Shown piece after piece: positions 43,479-54,300 of a DNA stretch of 64,000 nt. The notes under the pieces are model-generated. The model was not told where the DNA came from. It ran no database searches and worked only from the letters and a program-made list of their open reading frames with translations. The position numbers and the translations under genes were made by a program. Origin of the DNA: Pedobacter yulinensis. GTDB lineage: Bacteria > Bacteroidota > Bacteroidia > Sphingobacteriales > Sphingobacteriaceae. The number at the start of each line of letters is the position of its first letter. Position 1 is the stretch's first letter. The stretch is from NCBI RefSeq assembly GCF_003029735.1, contig NZ_KZ686268.1, positions 434,001 through 498,000 of the forward strand, in the 5' to 3' direction.

Positions 43479-44378
43479 CTAAAAACCCGCATGCTTCATC
43501 AATGCGATAAGCTGCTCGGAAAAGAGCGTTGTGCTTTGACCTGTCGGGTCCAGGTCAGGGTCAAGAATGGTAATTTCCATGCCTGCACAACGCGCATCGG
43601 TGAGCAAGGGCAATAGGAGTTCACCTAATTCGACATATGAAAGACCCCCGGGCTGCGGACTGTCTACGGCGGGCATGACTGCATTGTCCAGCACATCGGC
43701 GTCCAGGTGGATGAAAAACCGGGGCACCTGTTTTTCGTCCAGAAAGCGAATAAAAGATTCGGCACAAGCTATCATTCCCATTTTCTGCAGCTCCGGCAGA
43801 TCGACGTAAGTAATGGCAGAGCGCTGCAGCGGCTCGAGGTAGCCCGCATCAAAATAACGGTTGCCCACGCACCAAACCTGCTCTTCGGCAAAGTAAGGCC
43901 CCAGGCCCTGTATATTGGTTAAAAGATGCGGGCCATGACCGGTAACAAGCGCCAGGTCCATTCCGGCGGCACCACCGGTCGCAGATTGGTCGGGCGTGAC
44001 AAAATCGGTATGGCCATCCAGGAAAAAGAGCGCGCCCCCACCCTGTTGCTTCAAGGCTAAAGCACTGCCGATGAGGATGCTGCAATCGCCGCCAAGCAAA
44101 AGAGCGCAGGTATGCGCAGCGAATGCGGGTCTGAGCAGCTCTGCCTGCCTGCTGGCATATTCCCTGATGGCCGCTGCATTGCGGATGCCTGTAACCGGGT
44201 CCAGGTTCATGGTATACGGCGGCGGCGGCAAGGCAGACACGGCCGCGGGGCTAAGCGAGTCATGCAGACCAAGGCCCCTGAGCCGCTCAGGCAATTTGCG
44301 AACGCCAGGCGCTGCAGCATGCAGCTGTTTTAGTCCCAGGTTGCTTGGAAATTCGAAGATGTGCAGGGCCTTAGCCAT
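43479..44378 (-). CDS. Arginase/agmatinase-fold ureohydrolase family protein
   Basis: The 299-residue product has the ureohydrolase fold. Metal-binding motifs are LLLGGDCSILIG, FLDGHTDF and HLDADVLDNAVMPAVDSPQPGG. In classical arginases the first is GGDHS, so the first manganese-ligand His is Cys here. The DxHxD and DxDxxD motifs are intact. The subfamily's substrate is not known to me, and activity on a guanidino compound is only possible. The start at 44378 (MAKALHIFEFPSNLGLKQL) is chosen; a much longer open frame to 44687 runs through the neighbouring methyltransferase gene and is not coding. It overlaps that gene by 8 nt. Confidence 0.85.
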   Translation of the reverse strand: MAKALHIFEFPSNLGLKQLHAAAPGVRKLPERLRGLGLHDSLSPAAVSALPPPPYTMNLDPVTGIRNAAAIREYASRQAELLRPAFAAHTCALLLGGDCSILIGSALALKQQGGGALFFLDGHTDFVTPDQSATGGAAGMDLALVTGHGPHLLTNIQGLGPYFAEEQVWCVGNRYFDAGYLEPLQRSAITYVDLPELQKMGMIACAESFIRFLDEKQVPRFFIHLDADVLDNAVMPAVDSPQPGGLSYVELGELLLPLLTDARCAGMEITILDPDLDPTGQSTTLFSEQLIALMKHAGF

Positions 44379-45066
44379 CGCTTTTACGGGTAAGCCGGGC
44401 CAGGAACTGGTCCTCTCCGTCATCGTATACCAGTTTGCAGTCCCAGCCATTGCCCGCCGACAGGGTTTGCAGCAGTACGCGGTCCAGGTAAAGCCAGTTG
44501 AACCAGGGGCCTTTTTCGCCTTTGTAATTGTATTGGTAGGCAATTTCGCCGTAATAGGATGATCCGGGCATAGGCAGGTCATCGTACAGGTACCTGATAT
44601 CTGATGAGTCGAACAGCAATTGTCCGCCAGGCGCGAGCAATTGCGCCGCATGGCGCAAAAAATCAAGAAAACCGTTAACAGAGCCACAAAGCCCGATGCC
44701 GTTCATCAGCAGCAGCAATGTGTCGAACCGTTCGCCTGTATACTGAAAAATATCCTGTTCAAAGGCACGCTTTACTTTCCGTTTTTTCATGATCTCGACC
44801 GCACCGGGTGCGATGTCGATTGCGGTTACCTGCAGGCCGTCTCGCTGAAGCACCAGCGCATGGCTTCCTGCACCGGCGCCAATGTCGAGCACACTGCCGC
44901 GGCACATGCGCAAAGCAATGCGTTCGATTTCCGGCATATCACCCTTGCCTCGAAAAAAGACATCAACGGGCATCTCTTCAGGTTCGCCATACGAGTTGTT
45001 GAGCCATAATGTATCGCCGCGGCCTGTGGTGTAAAAATCGAGCAGCGCTTTGCTAAAGACATCCAT
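44371..45066 (-). CDS. Class I SAM-dependent methyltransferase
   Basis: The 231-residue protein starts MDVFSKALLDFYTTGRGDTLWLNNSYGEPEEMP. It has motif I VLDIGAGAGSHALVLQ (~res 57-72), the acidic loop VTAIDIAPGAVEIMKKR, and motif IV FDTLLLLMNGIGLCGSV. The substrate is unknown. The 8-nt overlap with the arginase-like gene implies translational coupling and perhaps a shared small-molecule pathway, which is inference only. Confidence 0.85.
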   Translation of the reverse strand: MDVFSKALLDFYTTGRGDTLWLNNSYGEPEEMPVDVFFRGKGDMPEIERIALRMCRGSVLDIGAGAGSHALVLQRDGLQVTAIDIAPGAVEIMKKRKVKRAFEQDIFQYTGERFDTLLLLMNGIGLCGSVNGFLDFLRHAAQLLAPGGQLLFDSSDIRYLYDDLPMPGSSYYGEIAYQYNYKGEKGPWFNWLYLDRVLLQTLSAGNGWDCKLVYDDGEDQFLARLTRKSDG

Positions 45067-45129
45067 ATCCTAAAGGTCGGCAATGTTTACCAGAAAACAG
45101 TTGTATATCCTGTCTGAACACGAATCAGG

Positions 45130-46521
45130 TTATTCCAGCTCGAAACGTTCGTGGTATTCCGGGATGGCCACATGTTTGAAACCTTTGGCGCGTATCCGCA
45201 GCGCAAATTTCTGCTGAACTTCATACTCCCCGTGAACGAGAAAAACCTGTTTCACCATCTGGGGGTCCTGGCATGACAGGAAATGCAGCAGGTCTTCACA
45301 ATCGCCGTGTGCACTCATGGATTTTATGGCCCCCACCTCGGCCTGTACCTGCAGGCGTTCTCCAAAAATATCGACCTCTTTTTCTCCTGCCATCAGGCGG
45401 CCGCCAAGCGAAGTTGGTTCACAGTAGCCTACCAGCAGGATCGTGTTCCGGTGGTTGCTGATACAGTTCCTGATATGGTGTTTGACCCGGCCGGCCTCAG
45501 CCATTCCCGAAGCAGAAATGACCACGCATGGCCGCGGATCTGCGTTCAGCGCTTTTGACTCTTCGACACGTTCTATAAACCGCAGCCCTTTAAAAGCAAA
45601 AGGATCGGCATCGCGCTTCATGACCTCTTTTACTCCGTTATTGTACACCTCAGGGTGGTCTTTCAGCACCTCTGTAGCCTGCAATGACAGCGGGCTGTCT
45701 ACAAAATAAGGAACATCTGGCAGTTTGCCCTTCAGCTCCAGGCCGTTCAGTGCATACAGCACTTCCTGTGTACGACCTACACTAAAGGCCGGAATGATCA
45801 ATTTGCCTTTTTTAACCTCGCAGGTCTGGTGTATGTATTCGAGCAAAGCGTCTTCAATCGGTTCCAGGTCCTTATGCAGGCTATCGCCATAGGTTGACTC
45901 CATAATGATGTAATCTGCCTGCGAAAACTGCTGCGGACTTTTAAGCAGCAAATCGCCATACCGGCCAACGTCGCCGCTAAAAGACAGGCGGATTTTTTTG
46001 TCACCTTCCCTGATGCTCAGGTGTGCCGCGGCACTGCCTACCACATGCCCCGCGTCTGTAAAGCGTAAGGTAACCGCATCGCTGATCTCGAAGTCTTCAT
46101 TATAGTCGACGATCTTAAACAGCGACATGGTTTTGGTCACATCGTCTTCGGTATAAAGCGCCTCGGTCTTCTCTTTGCTGTTGCGGTTATGGTATTCTGC
46201 ATCCTGTTCCTGGATATGTGCTGAATCCATCAATAGAACCCGGCAAAGATCCATGGTAGCCGCAGTAGCAAATATTTTGCCTTCGAAGCCTTCGGCAACC
46301 AACCTGGGCAGCAGGCCGCAGTGGTCAATATGGGCGTGGCTGAGTACCACGTAATTTACCCGCTGCGGATTGAAACCAAAATATCCGTTTAGTTTATCGG
46401 TTACCTGCCCCATACCCTGGAACAGGCCGCAGTCGAGTAAAATAGCGGTACCGTCATTTAATTCAATAAGGTGTTTACTGCCGGTCACTGTACGTGCGGC
46501 ACCATGAAAAGAGAGATGCAT
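45130..46521 (-). CDS. MBL-fold metallo-hydrolase with beta-CASP and RNA-specificity domains
   Basis: The 463-residue product resembles bacterial homologues of CPSF-73/Ysh1, a ribonuclease-type metallo-beta-lactamase. The zinc motif YVVLSHAHIDHCGLLP (HxHxDH, ~res 60-65) and further ligands in TDAGHVVGSAAAHLSI are present, as is the beta-CASP block (PAFSVGRTQEVLYALNGL, VVISASGMAEAGRVKHHI). The RMMBL end (VQAEVGAIKSMSAHGDCEDLLHFL) completes the fold. It starts at the ATG at 46521 (MHLSFHGAARTVTGSKH), the family-typical N-terminus. Its RNA target is unknown. Confidence 0.92.
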   Translation of the reverse strand: MHLSFHGAARTVTGSKHLIELNDGTAILLDCGLFQGMGQVTDKLNGYFGFNPQRVNYVVLSHAHIDHCGLLPRLVAEGFEGKIFATAATMDLCRVLLMDSAHIQEQDAEYHNRNSKEKTEALYTEDDVTKTMSLFKIVDYNEDFEISDAVTLRFTDAGHVVGSAAAHLSIREGDKKIRLSFSGDVGRYGDLLLKSPQQFSQADYIIMESTYGDSLHKDLEPIEDALLEYIHQTCEVKKGKLIIPAFSVGRTQEVLYALNGLELKGKLPDVPYFVDSPLSLQATEVLKDHPEVYNNGVKEVMKRDADPFAFKGLRFIERVEESKALNADPRPCVVISASGMAEAGRVKHHIRNCISNHRNTILLVGYCEPTSLGGRLMAGEKEVDIFGERLQVQAEVGAIKSMSAHGDCEDLLHFLSCQDPQMVKQVFLVHGEYEVQQKFALRIRAKGFKHVAIPEYHERFELE

Positions 46522-46596
46522 ATTGTCTGAAATAGGTGGTAAATAAAAAGAGAAACCCAAATAGATTTCCCTTTTTCGAATGGATGCAGGAAGTGA

Positions 46597-46836
46597 TTAG
46601 GGTTTCACTTCGGCATATTTGTCTTTTGCTGCCTGGGCAGCATCGGTCGCGGCAGAAGTAACGCGGTCTGCCAGAGACGAAATTTTTTCTTTAGAGGAGT
46701 CGAAAAGGTCACAAAACCAGTCGGTCACTTTCGATTTCATTTCCTCATTTTTGCTTGATGTGATCAGCAAGGCGGCAACAGCGCCGAGGGCAGCTCCTGC
46801 AAGTACGCCTGTAAGTATTTTTGTTTCCTTTGTCAT
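46597..46836 (-). CDS. YtxH domain-containing protein
   Basis: A 79-residue protein with one N-terminal membrane segment (ILTGVLAGAALGAVAALLITSS) followed by an amphipathic, charged helix (KEKISSLADRVTSAATDAAQAAKDKYAEVK), the standard YtxH/LEA-like arrangement. Such proteins are often stress-induced, but no reaction is known. The ATG at 46836 (MTKETKILTG) is preferred to the extension to 46884. Confidence 0.85.
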   Translation of the reverse strand: MTKETKILTGVLAGAALGAVAALLITSSKNEEMKSKVTDWFCDLFDSSKEKISSLADRVTSAATDAAQAAKDKYAEVKP

Positions 46837-46930
46837 AACCAGGGTTTTTAGAGTTTCTACCCTAGCAAACAATGCAGGCTGCAAAAGGTTCTGAGCTTCT
46901 GGTTTTTTCAGGTTTGCCGGTGAAGCCTAC

Positions 46931-49795
46931 CTAGCTTAAAATTTCCCTGATGTCGTCTTTGGTTAGCGATTTAATAAAACTTTCTTCGGTCGTAATCAGG
47001 GCACTGGCAAGTGACTTTTTCCGTTTCTGAAGGGCGAGGATCTTTTCCTCGACGGTGTCTTTAGCGATGAACTTATAGATGAAAACCTTTTTTTCCTGGC
47101 CAATGCGGTGGGTACGGTCTATGGCCTGCTGTTCGACCGCCGGGTTCCACCAGGGGTCTAAGATGAATACATAGTCTGCCTGGGTCAGGTTGAGGCCAAC
47201 ACCACCTGCTTTGAGGGAGATCAGGAAGACCTTCAGGTTGCTGTCTTCCTGGAATCTCGAAACAACTTCGCCGCGGTTACGGGTACCACCATCCAGGTAA
47301 GCATATGCAATCTGCTCCCTTTCAAAATGTTTCCGGAAGATTTCCAGGTGTTTAACAAACTGTGAGAAGACCAGCACTTTATGCCCGCCCTTCAACACAT
47401 TATCGAGCGTATGCACCACGTTTTCGAACTTGCCCGAATCTGCAGCGTAGGCCTGGTCGATCATGAGCGGATGGTTGGCCAGTTGCCTGAGGGCTGTGAG
47501 CCCCTGCAGGAGTTGTACCTGTTTCTGCGCAAACGTACCGTTATCCATGCTTTCTAGCAGGTCATTGCGGTAGGCAGACTTTGTCTTTTCGTAATAGGCC
47601 GCCTGGTCTTCACTCATGTCGCAATAAAACACCTGTTCGGTTTTTGGCGGAAGCTCGGCAGCAACCTGCTCCTTGGTACGCCGCAACACAAAAGGTTTGA
47701 TAATGCTTTGAAGTTTCCGTGCCTTGTCCTCATCTTTTTTCTTCTCAATGGCCTGCACATATTCTTCATTAAAAAAGGCCTGTGAGCCCAGCAACCCCGG
47801 GTTCAGGAATGTGAGCTGCGGCCAGAGGTCGCCCACTGAATTTTCGACCGGCGTGCCGCTCAAAATAAGCCTGTATTTTGATTTAAGCGCACGTACCGAT
47901 TTGAACGACTTAGAGCCGGGGTTCTTGATGTTCTGGCTTTCATCGAGAATGATGTAGTTGAAATAAAAATTCTCGAGCAGCGCTACATCGATCCGTGTTA
48001 CGCCGTAAGTGGTAATAATGAGGTCGTACCTGCCAAACAGCGACAGGTCTTTGGCCCGGTTGGTACCCGTATGCGCAAGTATTTTCAGTTTAGGGGTGAA
48101 CTTCTTCGCCTCATTTGTCCAATTGTGGATCAGCGAGGTAGGCATGATGATCAGTGAGGGGTGGTGGCTGTTGTTTTGCTCGTTCTCCTCTTTCACCTTT
48201 TGCAGCATGGCCAGCGTTTGCACGGTTTTTCCAAGCCCCATATCGTCGGCCAGGCAGCCGCCGAAATTGTACTCGCGCAAAAATCCGAACCAGTTGTAGC
48301 CCGCTTTCTGGTAGCTGCGCAGGTCTCCCCTGAAATGTATTGGCAGATTCGTATCATCGATCTGCTCAAAGTCGTTAAGGCGCTGCAGTTTTCGCTGAAG
48401 CGTAACATTGGTAATGCTGTCTTCGGCCAGCTCATTGACCAGGCCAATGTGGTGCTTTTTCAGTTTAAGCGCCTTGCCCGACTCGGCCAGGCTGAACAGT
48501 GTTCCGTACTGCGCAAACCACTTGTCGGGAATAATCGCAATTTCGCCATCGGGCAGCATGAACTCGCGCCGTTTATGCAGGATGTGCTGTTTCAGTTCGA
48601 TGAACGGAATCTGGTACTTGCCAAAATAAACGATCGCATAAATGTCGAACCAGTCGTTGCCTTCTTTTACCTCCAGGTCGATCTTGTTGGCACCGATCAC
48701 GAAGCGCTTTTGCCCTGTCTGCTGTTCAATATCGAAGCCCTGACCCTGCAGTTCCTCAATGTGCTCATTGATCCAGTTCAGAACGGCATAACTTTGATCG
48801 GCATCTTCTGCCAGGCCGGAAACCTCCAGGTTGCTGAATAATGCGCTTGTTTTTTTAAGGCCAAGCCGCGTCAGGATGGCAAATTTTTCCTTTTCCCAGT
48901 CCAGCGACCGTTTCACCCTGTGAAAGATGTAATTGTCGCCGTCTTTCTCCAGGCGCACTGTGACTTTCCGATCGTTGCCCATGGCAAAAAGATACTCGCC
49001 ATAACGAAAATAAACCTGTATCTGGGATATTCCGCCATCCACATATATAACTTTCAGGATTGGCCGGGCTTCATACTTTTCGGTACGGATCTCAAAGCCT
49101 TCGGCATAAACGTTATATTTTTCGATCAGCGGACCGACAAATTTCTCGAAATAGGTCTTTTCTGTAGCCTTTGGAATGGCGATATACCTTTTGCCAAGGA
49201 AAGGCTGCAGTTTCTTGCCCTCTATACCCTGTTCAAAATAGTAAAGCACATCATCCAGCAGGAGCCAGGCCGGCTGGTTGCTGACCACCTGTGCATCTTT
49301 GAACATAAATTCGATCCGCTGCCCCTGGTATTTGATGGTCGGAAAGTAGCGCGTTTCGGTTTCATTTCTTCTGAAATGGAAAAGGACCGAGGCCGCTTCT
49401 GCAGCCAGGCCGATTTTCCGTTCTACCGGCCAGCCGTCTTTACCCATCAGGTACAGGCTGTCTTTTGTCTTGAGGATCTCGAGTGCTTCTGCGAGTTTTT
49501 TCTCTATTCTCGGGCGTACATTTTCATAAAACTTCTCATCAAAGATCTTGGTGAAAAACTCACTGGAGCGCACGCTTTTTTTGTGGTACTTTTTGATCAG
49601 GTAGTCCTGTTCGATCTCGTCCAGTATTTTGATGAGCCTGATGTCTGTCGCGTCAAGGCTGCAGTCATAGTCTTTTGCCGTATGTGTAAAAACCCGCTGA
49701 TAACTCAATGAAAAATCGCCCTGCGGATTCAGCTGAACAACATGAGGTTCAATGAGGTAGCCGAGAAATTCATGTTTACAAAGTGAGTAAACCAT
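46931..49795 (-). CDS. SNF2-family DEAD/DEAH helicase
   Basis: A 954-residue Swi2/Snf2 ATPase, presumably a nucleic-acid translocase that remodels protein-DNA or transcription complexes, as RapA does. The first ~500 residues are a family-specific region without a named domain. Helicase motifs follow: LADDMGLGKTVQTLAML (I, ~518), ITTYGVTRIDVALL, ILDESQNIKNPGSK (II, DESQ), LILSGTPVENSVGDLW (III), VFLISLKAGGVGLNLTQADYVFILDPWWNPAVEQQAIDRTHRIGQ (V-VI) and the bridging helix. The start is uncertain: ATG 49795 (MVYSLCKHEFLGYLIEP) is preferred, with ATG 49828 and 49900 also in frame. Confidence 0.9.
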   Translation of the reverse strand: MVYSLCKHEFLGYLIEPHVVQLNPQGDFSLSYQRVFTHTAKDYDCSLDATDIRLIKILDEIEQDYLIKKYHKKSVRSSEFFTKIFDEKFYENVRPRIEKKLAEALEILKTKDSLYLMGKDGWPVERKIGLAAEAASVLFHFRRNETETRYFPTIKYQGQRIEFMFKDAQVVSNQPAWLLLDDVLYYFEQGIEGKKLQPFLGKRYIAIPKATEKTYFEKFVGPLIEKYNVYAEGFEIRTEKYEARPILKVIYVDGGISQIQVYFRYGEYLFAMGNDRKVTVRLEKDGDNYIFHRVKRSLDWEKEKFAILTRLGLKKTSALFSNLEVSGLAEDADQSYAVLNWINEHIEELQGQGFDIEQQTGQKRFVIGANKIDLEVKEGNDWFDIYAIVYFGKYQIPFIELKQHILHKRREFMLPDGEIAIIPDKWFAQYGTLFSLAESGKALKLKKHHIGLVNELAEDSITNVTLQRKLQRLNDFEQIDDTNLPIHFRGDLRSYQKAGYNWFGFLREYNFGGCLADDMGLGKTVQTLAMLQKVKEENEQNNSHHPSLIIMPTSLIHNWTNEAKKFTPKLKILAHTGTNRAKDLSLFGRYDLIITTYGVTRIDVALLENFYFNYIILDESQNIKNPGSKSFKSVRALKSKYRLILSGTPVENSVGDLWPQLTFLNPGLLGSQAFFNEEYVQAIEKKKDEDKARKLQSIIKPFVLRRTKEQVAAELPPKTEQVFYCDMSEDQAAYYEKTKSAYRNDLLESMDNGTFAQKQVQLLQGLTALRQLANHPLMIDQAYAADSGKFENVVHTLDNVLKGGHKVLVFSQFVKHLEIFRKHFEREQIAYAYLDGGTRNRGEVVSRFQEDSNLKVFLISLKAGGVGLNLTQADYVFILDPWWNPAVEQQAIDRTHRIGQEKKVFIYKFIAKDTVEEKILALQKRKKSLASALITTEESFIKSLTKDDIREILS

Positions 49796-49902
49796 TCGGC
49801 AGGGTTTTTCAGTATCGGCAAGTAACATGGCAGACCAGGTAAAAGTCACGGAGCTATGCTCCAAAAAAACCTTTAAACATACATCAAATTGAACGAACAA
49901 TC

Positions 49903-49940
49903 AAAAAAAAGCCCCGCAGCTCTGAAAAAAACTGCGGGGC
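49903..49940 (-). terminator. Rho-independent terminator of the RND efflux operon
   Basis: GCCCCGCAG (49911-49919) pairs perfectly with CTGCGGGGC (49932-49940). On the minus strand the stem is followed by eight T residues. It ends the TetR-adaptor-RND-outer-membrane-factor unit. Confidence 0.9.
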
Positions 49941-49964
49941 CTTAGTTGTTCAGTTCTGTACCTG

Positions 49965-51365
49965 CTAACGCCAGCCGCCACCAAGCGCCCGGTAAAGGTT
50001 CACAACCGCCTGCAATTTCTGCAGCTGGTCGTTTACTCCGGCCAGCTGGGCAGACAGCAGCGCCTGTTCTGAGGTCAGCACGTCTGTATAATTGGTTGCT
50101 GAACTGTAGCGAAGCAATTCCTTGGTATAATCTACAGCTTTGGTCAGTGATGCAATCTGTTTGCTGCGGCTGTCCTGCTTGTCTGTCGCAGCCTGGTAAG
50201 CGTACAGGTAATTCGAAACTTCATTGCCGGCATTGAGCAGCGACTGCTGAAAATCGTTGTAGGCAATCTGTTGGCTTGCCTGGGCGCTGCGCAACCTGGC
50301 CTTGTTCTGCCCGCGGTTAAAAATGGGCTGTGTCAGGCCGCCAACAATGTTGTAGAATATCGATTGAGAAAAGAAGTTTTGCAGCTGCAGGGATGACAGC
50401 CCGCCCGCTGCCGTCAGGGTTAATGACGGATAGAAGAACGTGCGGGCAACGTTTGTATTCTCGAAAGCCGCACGAAATGCGAATTCAGCCTGCTGAACAT
50501 CTGGGCGGTTTTGCAGCAGCTGGCTCGAAATACCCGTTTCCAGACTAGCCAGCGGGACCTGGTTTTCCAGTTTGCCGCGCACAATCGTGCCGGGTGCTCG
50601 GGCCAGGAGAATGCTCAGCGCATTTTCTGTTTCGCGAATGCTGCGTTTCAGATCAGGAACGGTCACCTCGGCGGCATACCGGTTGGCCTCACTCTGCACA
50701 ACCGCCGCTCCGTTCACAACCGCGCCTTCTTTTAAAGCCTTCATCGTTTCCACATCCTGTATGCGTATACGGATCGTTTCCTCGGTAATGGCCAGCTGTT
50801 TATCGAGCGCCAGCAGTGCATAATAATTGTTGGCTATGTTGCTGATCAGCTGTGTTTGTATGGCACGTTTGGCCGCCTCGGTCTGAAGCAGGGTAGCCAG
50901 GGCAGCACGCCTGCCGCTGCTCAGTTTACCCCAGATGTCGGCTTCCCAGGAAGTGCTGAGCTGCGCGCGGTAGGTCTGAGTTTCCAGGTTGATATTGATG
51001 CCCGGCGGAAAGTTGAGTGCGGCGCGCGACTGTTTGTTGTCGGCAACCGACACGTCGGCACTCAGACTCGGCAAAAAGGCTGCACGGCTCTGGCGCAGCG
51101 CCGCATCGGCAGATTTGATGCGTTCCATGGCCGACCTCAGGTCCAGGTTTTTTTCCAGGCCTTCGCGAACCAGTGACTGGAGTACAGGGTCTGTAAACAG
51201 GCTGTCCCACCGCATTTGCCCAATCGAATTCGTGTCTGCAGACTGCACATCGCGGTACAAGCCCTTGTCTGGTACGGCCGGGCGTTCGTATTGCCTGGTT
51301 ACACAGGCGCCGGCACCCAGCAGCAGGAGCATAAAAAGTAAGGTATATTTTTTAAACTGTGTCAT
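49965..51365 (-). CDS. Outer-membrane factor of an RND efflux system (OprM/NodT family)
   Basis: A TolC-like channel lipoprotein of 466 residues. The lipobox LLGAGAC puts the acylated Cys at residue 21. Paired Outer_membrane_efflux domains are visible: the segment NLDLRSAMERIKSADAALRQSRAAFLPSLSADVSVAD, and its repeat NRPDVQQAEFAFRAAFENTNVARTFFYPSLTLTAAGGLSS. It is the last gene of the efflux operon, 11 nt downstream of the RND pump gene. Confidence 0.95.
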   Translation of the reverse strand: MTQFKKYTLLFMLLLLGAGACVTRQYERPAVPDKGLYRDVQSADTNSIGQMRWDSLFTDPVLQSLVREGLEKNLDLRSAMERIKSADAALRQSRAAFLPSLSADVSVADNKQSRAALNFPPGININLETQTYRAQLSTSWEADIWGKLSSGRRAALATLLQTEAAKRAIQTQLISNIANNYYALLALDKQLAITEETIRIRIQDVETMKALKEGAVVNGAAVVQSEANRYAAEVTVPDLKRSIRETENALSILLARAPGTIVRGKLENQVPLASLETGISSQLLQNRPDVQQAEFAFRAAFENTNVARTFFYPSLTLTAAGGLSSLQLQNFFSQSIFYNIVGGLTQPIFNRGQNKARLRSAQASQQIAYNDFQQSLLNAGNEVSNYLYAYQAATDKQDSRSKQIASLTKAVDYTKELLRYSSATNYTDVLTSEQALLSAQLAGVNDQLQKLQAVVNLYRALGGGWR

Positions 51366-51376
51366 GTTTGTGAATG

Positions 51377-54300
51377 CTAATGTTGATCATTACGCGAAGG
51401 GCGCTCAGCGGCATCTTCTGCACGCGCAGCTTCCATATCTGCTTCAAACGGCGATTTGTTGCTCACCTTTTCCTGCAGCATCTGGAAAATGATGAACAGT
51501 GCAGGGATAACGAAAATGCCAAAGATGGTACCGAAAAGCATTCCGCCTACGGCGCCTGTACCGATGGACGAGTTGCCCGCCGCACCTACACCTCTTGACA
51601 GCATGAGCGGCAAAAGGCCAAGGATAAAGGCAAAAGAAGTCATCAGGATGGGCCGCAAACGGGCGGTAGCCCCTTCTATAGCCGCGGGAACAATGTCCAT
51701 TCCTTTCCGGCGCCGGTCGAGTGCATATTCTACGATCAGGATGGCATTTTTGGCCAGCAGGCCCACCAGCATAATAAGTGTGATCTGCGTATAGATGTTG
51801 TTGTCAATGCCAAATATTTTGTCAAAAATGAACGTACCGGTCAGGCCGACAGGCAGGGAAATAAGCACGGCAAACGGCAGCACATAACTTTCATACTGGG
51901 CCGCCAGCAGGAAGTATACGAACACCACGCAAAGCATGAAGATAAAGACCGTTTGGCTGCCGGCAGACTGCTCCTCGCGCGACAGACCTGAGAACTCGTA
52001 TCCATATCCGGCAGGCAGTTTTTGCGCAGCAACTTCTTTGATCGCATTAAGCGCATCGCCAGAGCTGAACCCTGGCTTGGGGTTTCCGGTAACCTGGATC
52101 GAGGTATACAGGTTAAACCTTGAAATGGTTTGCGGCCCGTAAACCTTGCTCAGGCTTATAAACTCTGTAATGGGTGCCATGGCTCCCGCTTTCGTACGCA
52201 CATAGATGTTGTTCAGACTTTCCTCGTTGGTACGGTATTTAAAGTCGGCCTGGAATACCACCCGGTATTGTTTGCCAAATTTGTTGAAGTTTGATGCATA
52301 CACACCGCCATAATAGCCCTGCAGGACCCCTAGCACATCATTAACGCTTAGTCCTGCCTGTTTGATCTTGGCAACATTGGCCGTTACCAGGAACTGCGGA
52401 AAGTTCACGTTAAACGCTGTCGAAGCATACTGGATCTCCGGACGCTTGCTAAGCTCAGCCAGGAACTCATTGGCGGTGTTGCTGAACTTGGCAATTTCAC
52501 CCCCGGTGCGGTCCTGCAGCTGAAATTCGAAGCCGCCGCTGGTGCCGAAGCCCTGAATGGTCGGAGGAGCAAAGAAGATCACACGTGCTTCTTTAATGCT
52601 GGCCGTCTTTGCAAAGAGCTCTGCTATAATTGCTTTCACGTCGCGGTCCCGCTCGTTCCAGGGGCTCAGCCTGGTGATTACCATGCCGTATGCGCTGCCG
52701 CTGCCGCTGATCATAGCGCGACCAACAACCCGCAGGGTGCTGTTTACTTCAGGAACCGTGCGCACAATGCTGTCAATTTTCCGCACCACTTCATCCGTGC
52801 GTTCTTTGGACGAAGACGGGGGTAAGGAAATGTCAGACATGATGGTGCCTAAATCTTCGTTCGGCACAAATCCCTTTGGCGTGGTGTTCATGGTCCAGAC
52901 CAGCACCGCGGTAAAACCAAGTATAATGACACCTGCGATCCATTTCTTCTTAGCCAGGAAAGATACGGCACCTTTATACCGGTTCGTCATGCGGTCGAAA
53001 GAGGTATTGAAAGCCGTATAAAAACGTTGTATGAAATTTTTCTTGTGGCCATGGTCATCAGCATGCGGTTTCAGGAACAGCGCACACAGCGCCGGACTCA
53101 AGGTCAGGGCATTAATCGCCGAGAGAATGATCGAAATGGCCAGCGTAAGGCCGAACTGTTTGTAGAATACACCCGATGAGCCCTGGATAAAACTAACAGG
53201 CACGAATACCGCAGCCATGACCAGCGTGATCGAAATGATGGCCCCGGTAATATCTTCCATCGCATCGACCGTTGCTTTCCTGGCCGATTTGTACCCCTGA
53301 TCCAGTTTGGCATGTACCGCCTCGACCACAACGATCGCATCATCGACCACAATACCAATGGCGAGCACGAGCGCAAACAGCGTAAGCAGGTTGATGGTGA
53401 AACCGAACAGGTTCAGGAAGAAAAATGTACCGATAATGGCCACAGGAACCGAGATGGCCGGGATCAGCGTAGACCGAAAGTCCTGTAGAAAAATGAACAC
53501 GACCAGGAACACGAGGATAAACGCTTCGATAAGGGTATGGACAACCTTGTCGATAGAGGCATCGAGGAAGTCATTCACGTTCACCAACGGCAGGTAGTGA
53601 ATTCCTTTCGGAAAACTGGCAGAAGCGTTTTCCAGCACCTGCAGCGATCCTTCAATCACTTCTTTGGCATTCGAACCGGCGGTCTGGTTGATGGCCACAC
53701 CAAGCCCCTGCTTGCCGTTTACACGAACAGTGCTGGCATAACTTTGTGCGCCCATTTCAATCCGGGCCACGTCTTTAAGGCGAAGAACCTCGCCGCTTTC
53801 GCTGGCGCGGATAATCATGTTGCCGAACTCAGTTTCGCTTTTCAGCCGGCCGGTATATTTCAGGGTATACTCAAATGACTGGTTGCCCTCTTCACCGAAC
53901 TGCCCCGGCGCCGCTTCGATGTTTTGTTCCGCAAGGGCTGTGCTGATGTCTGCCGGAATCAATCCATAGGCAGTCATGACATCGGGCTTAAGCCAAAGGC
54001 GCATCGTATAATCCGAACGGCCGAAGGCACTCGCATCGCCCACCCCGTTAATCCGTTTAATCTGCGGAACCAGGTTGATCTCTGCATAATTCTGAAGAAA
54101 TTTCTGGTCGTAAGACGGGTTATCGCTATAAAGTGCAAAAATCAGCACGTTACTCGGCTGCCGTTTCGAGGTAATGACACCGGCACGGGTTACTTCCTGC
54201 GGGAGCAGGCTGGTGGCACGCGAGACACGGTTTTGTACGTTCACTGCTGCCAGGTCCGGATTGGTACCCAGCTTAAATGTAATGGATATGGTTGCTGTAC

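Noticed and set aside
44379..44687. N-terminal extension of the arginase-like protein
   Set aside because: It lies out of frame inside the methyltransferase gene, is Cys/Thr-rich without family similarity, and the ATG at 44378 gives a normal N-terminus.
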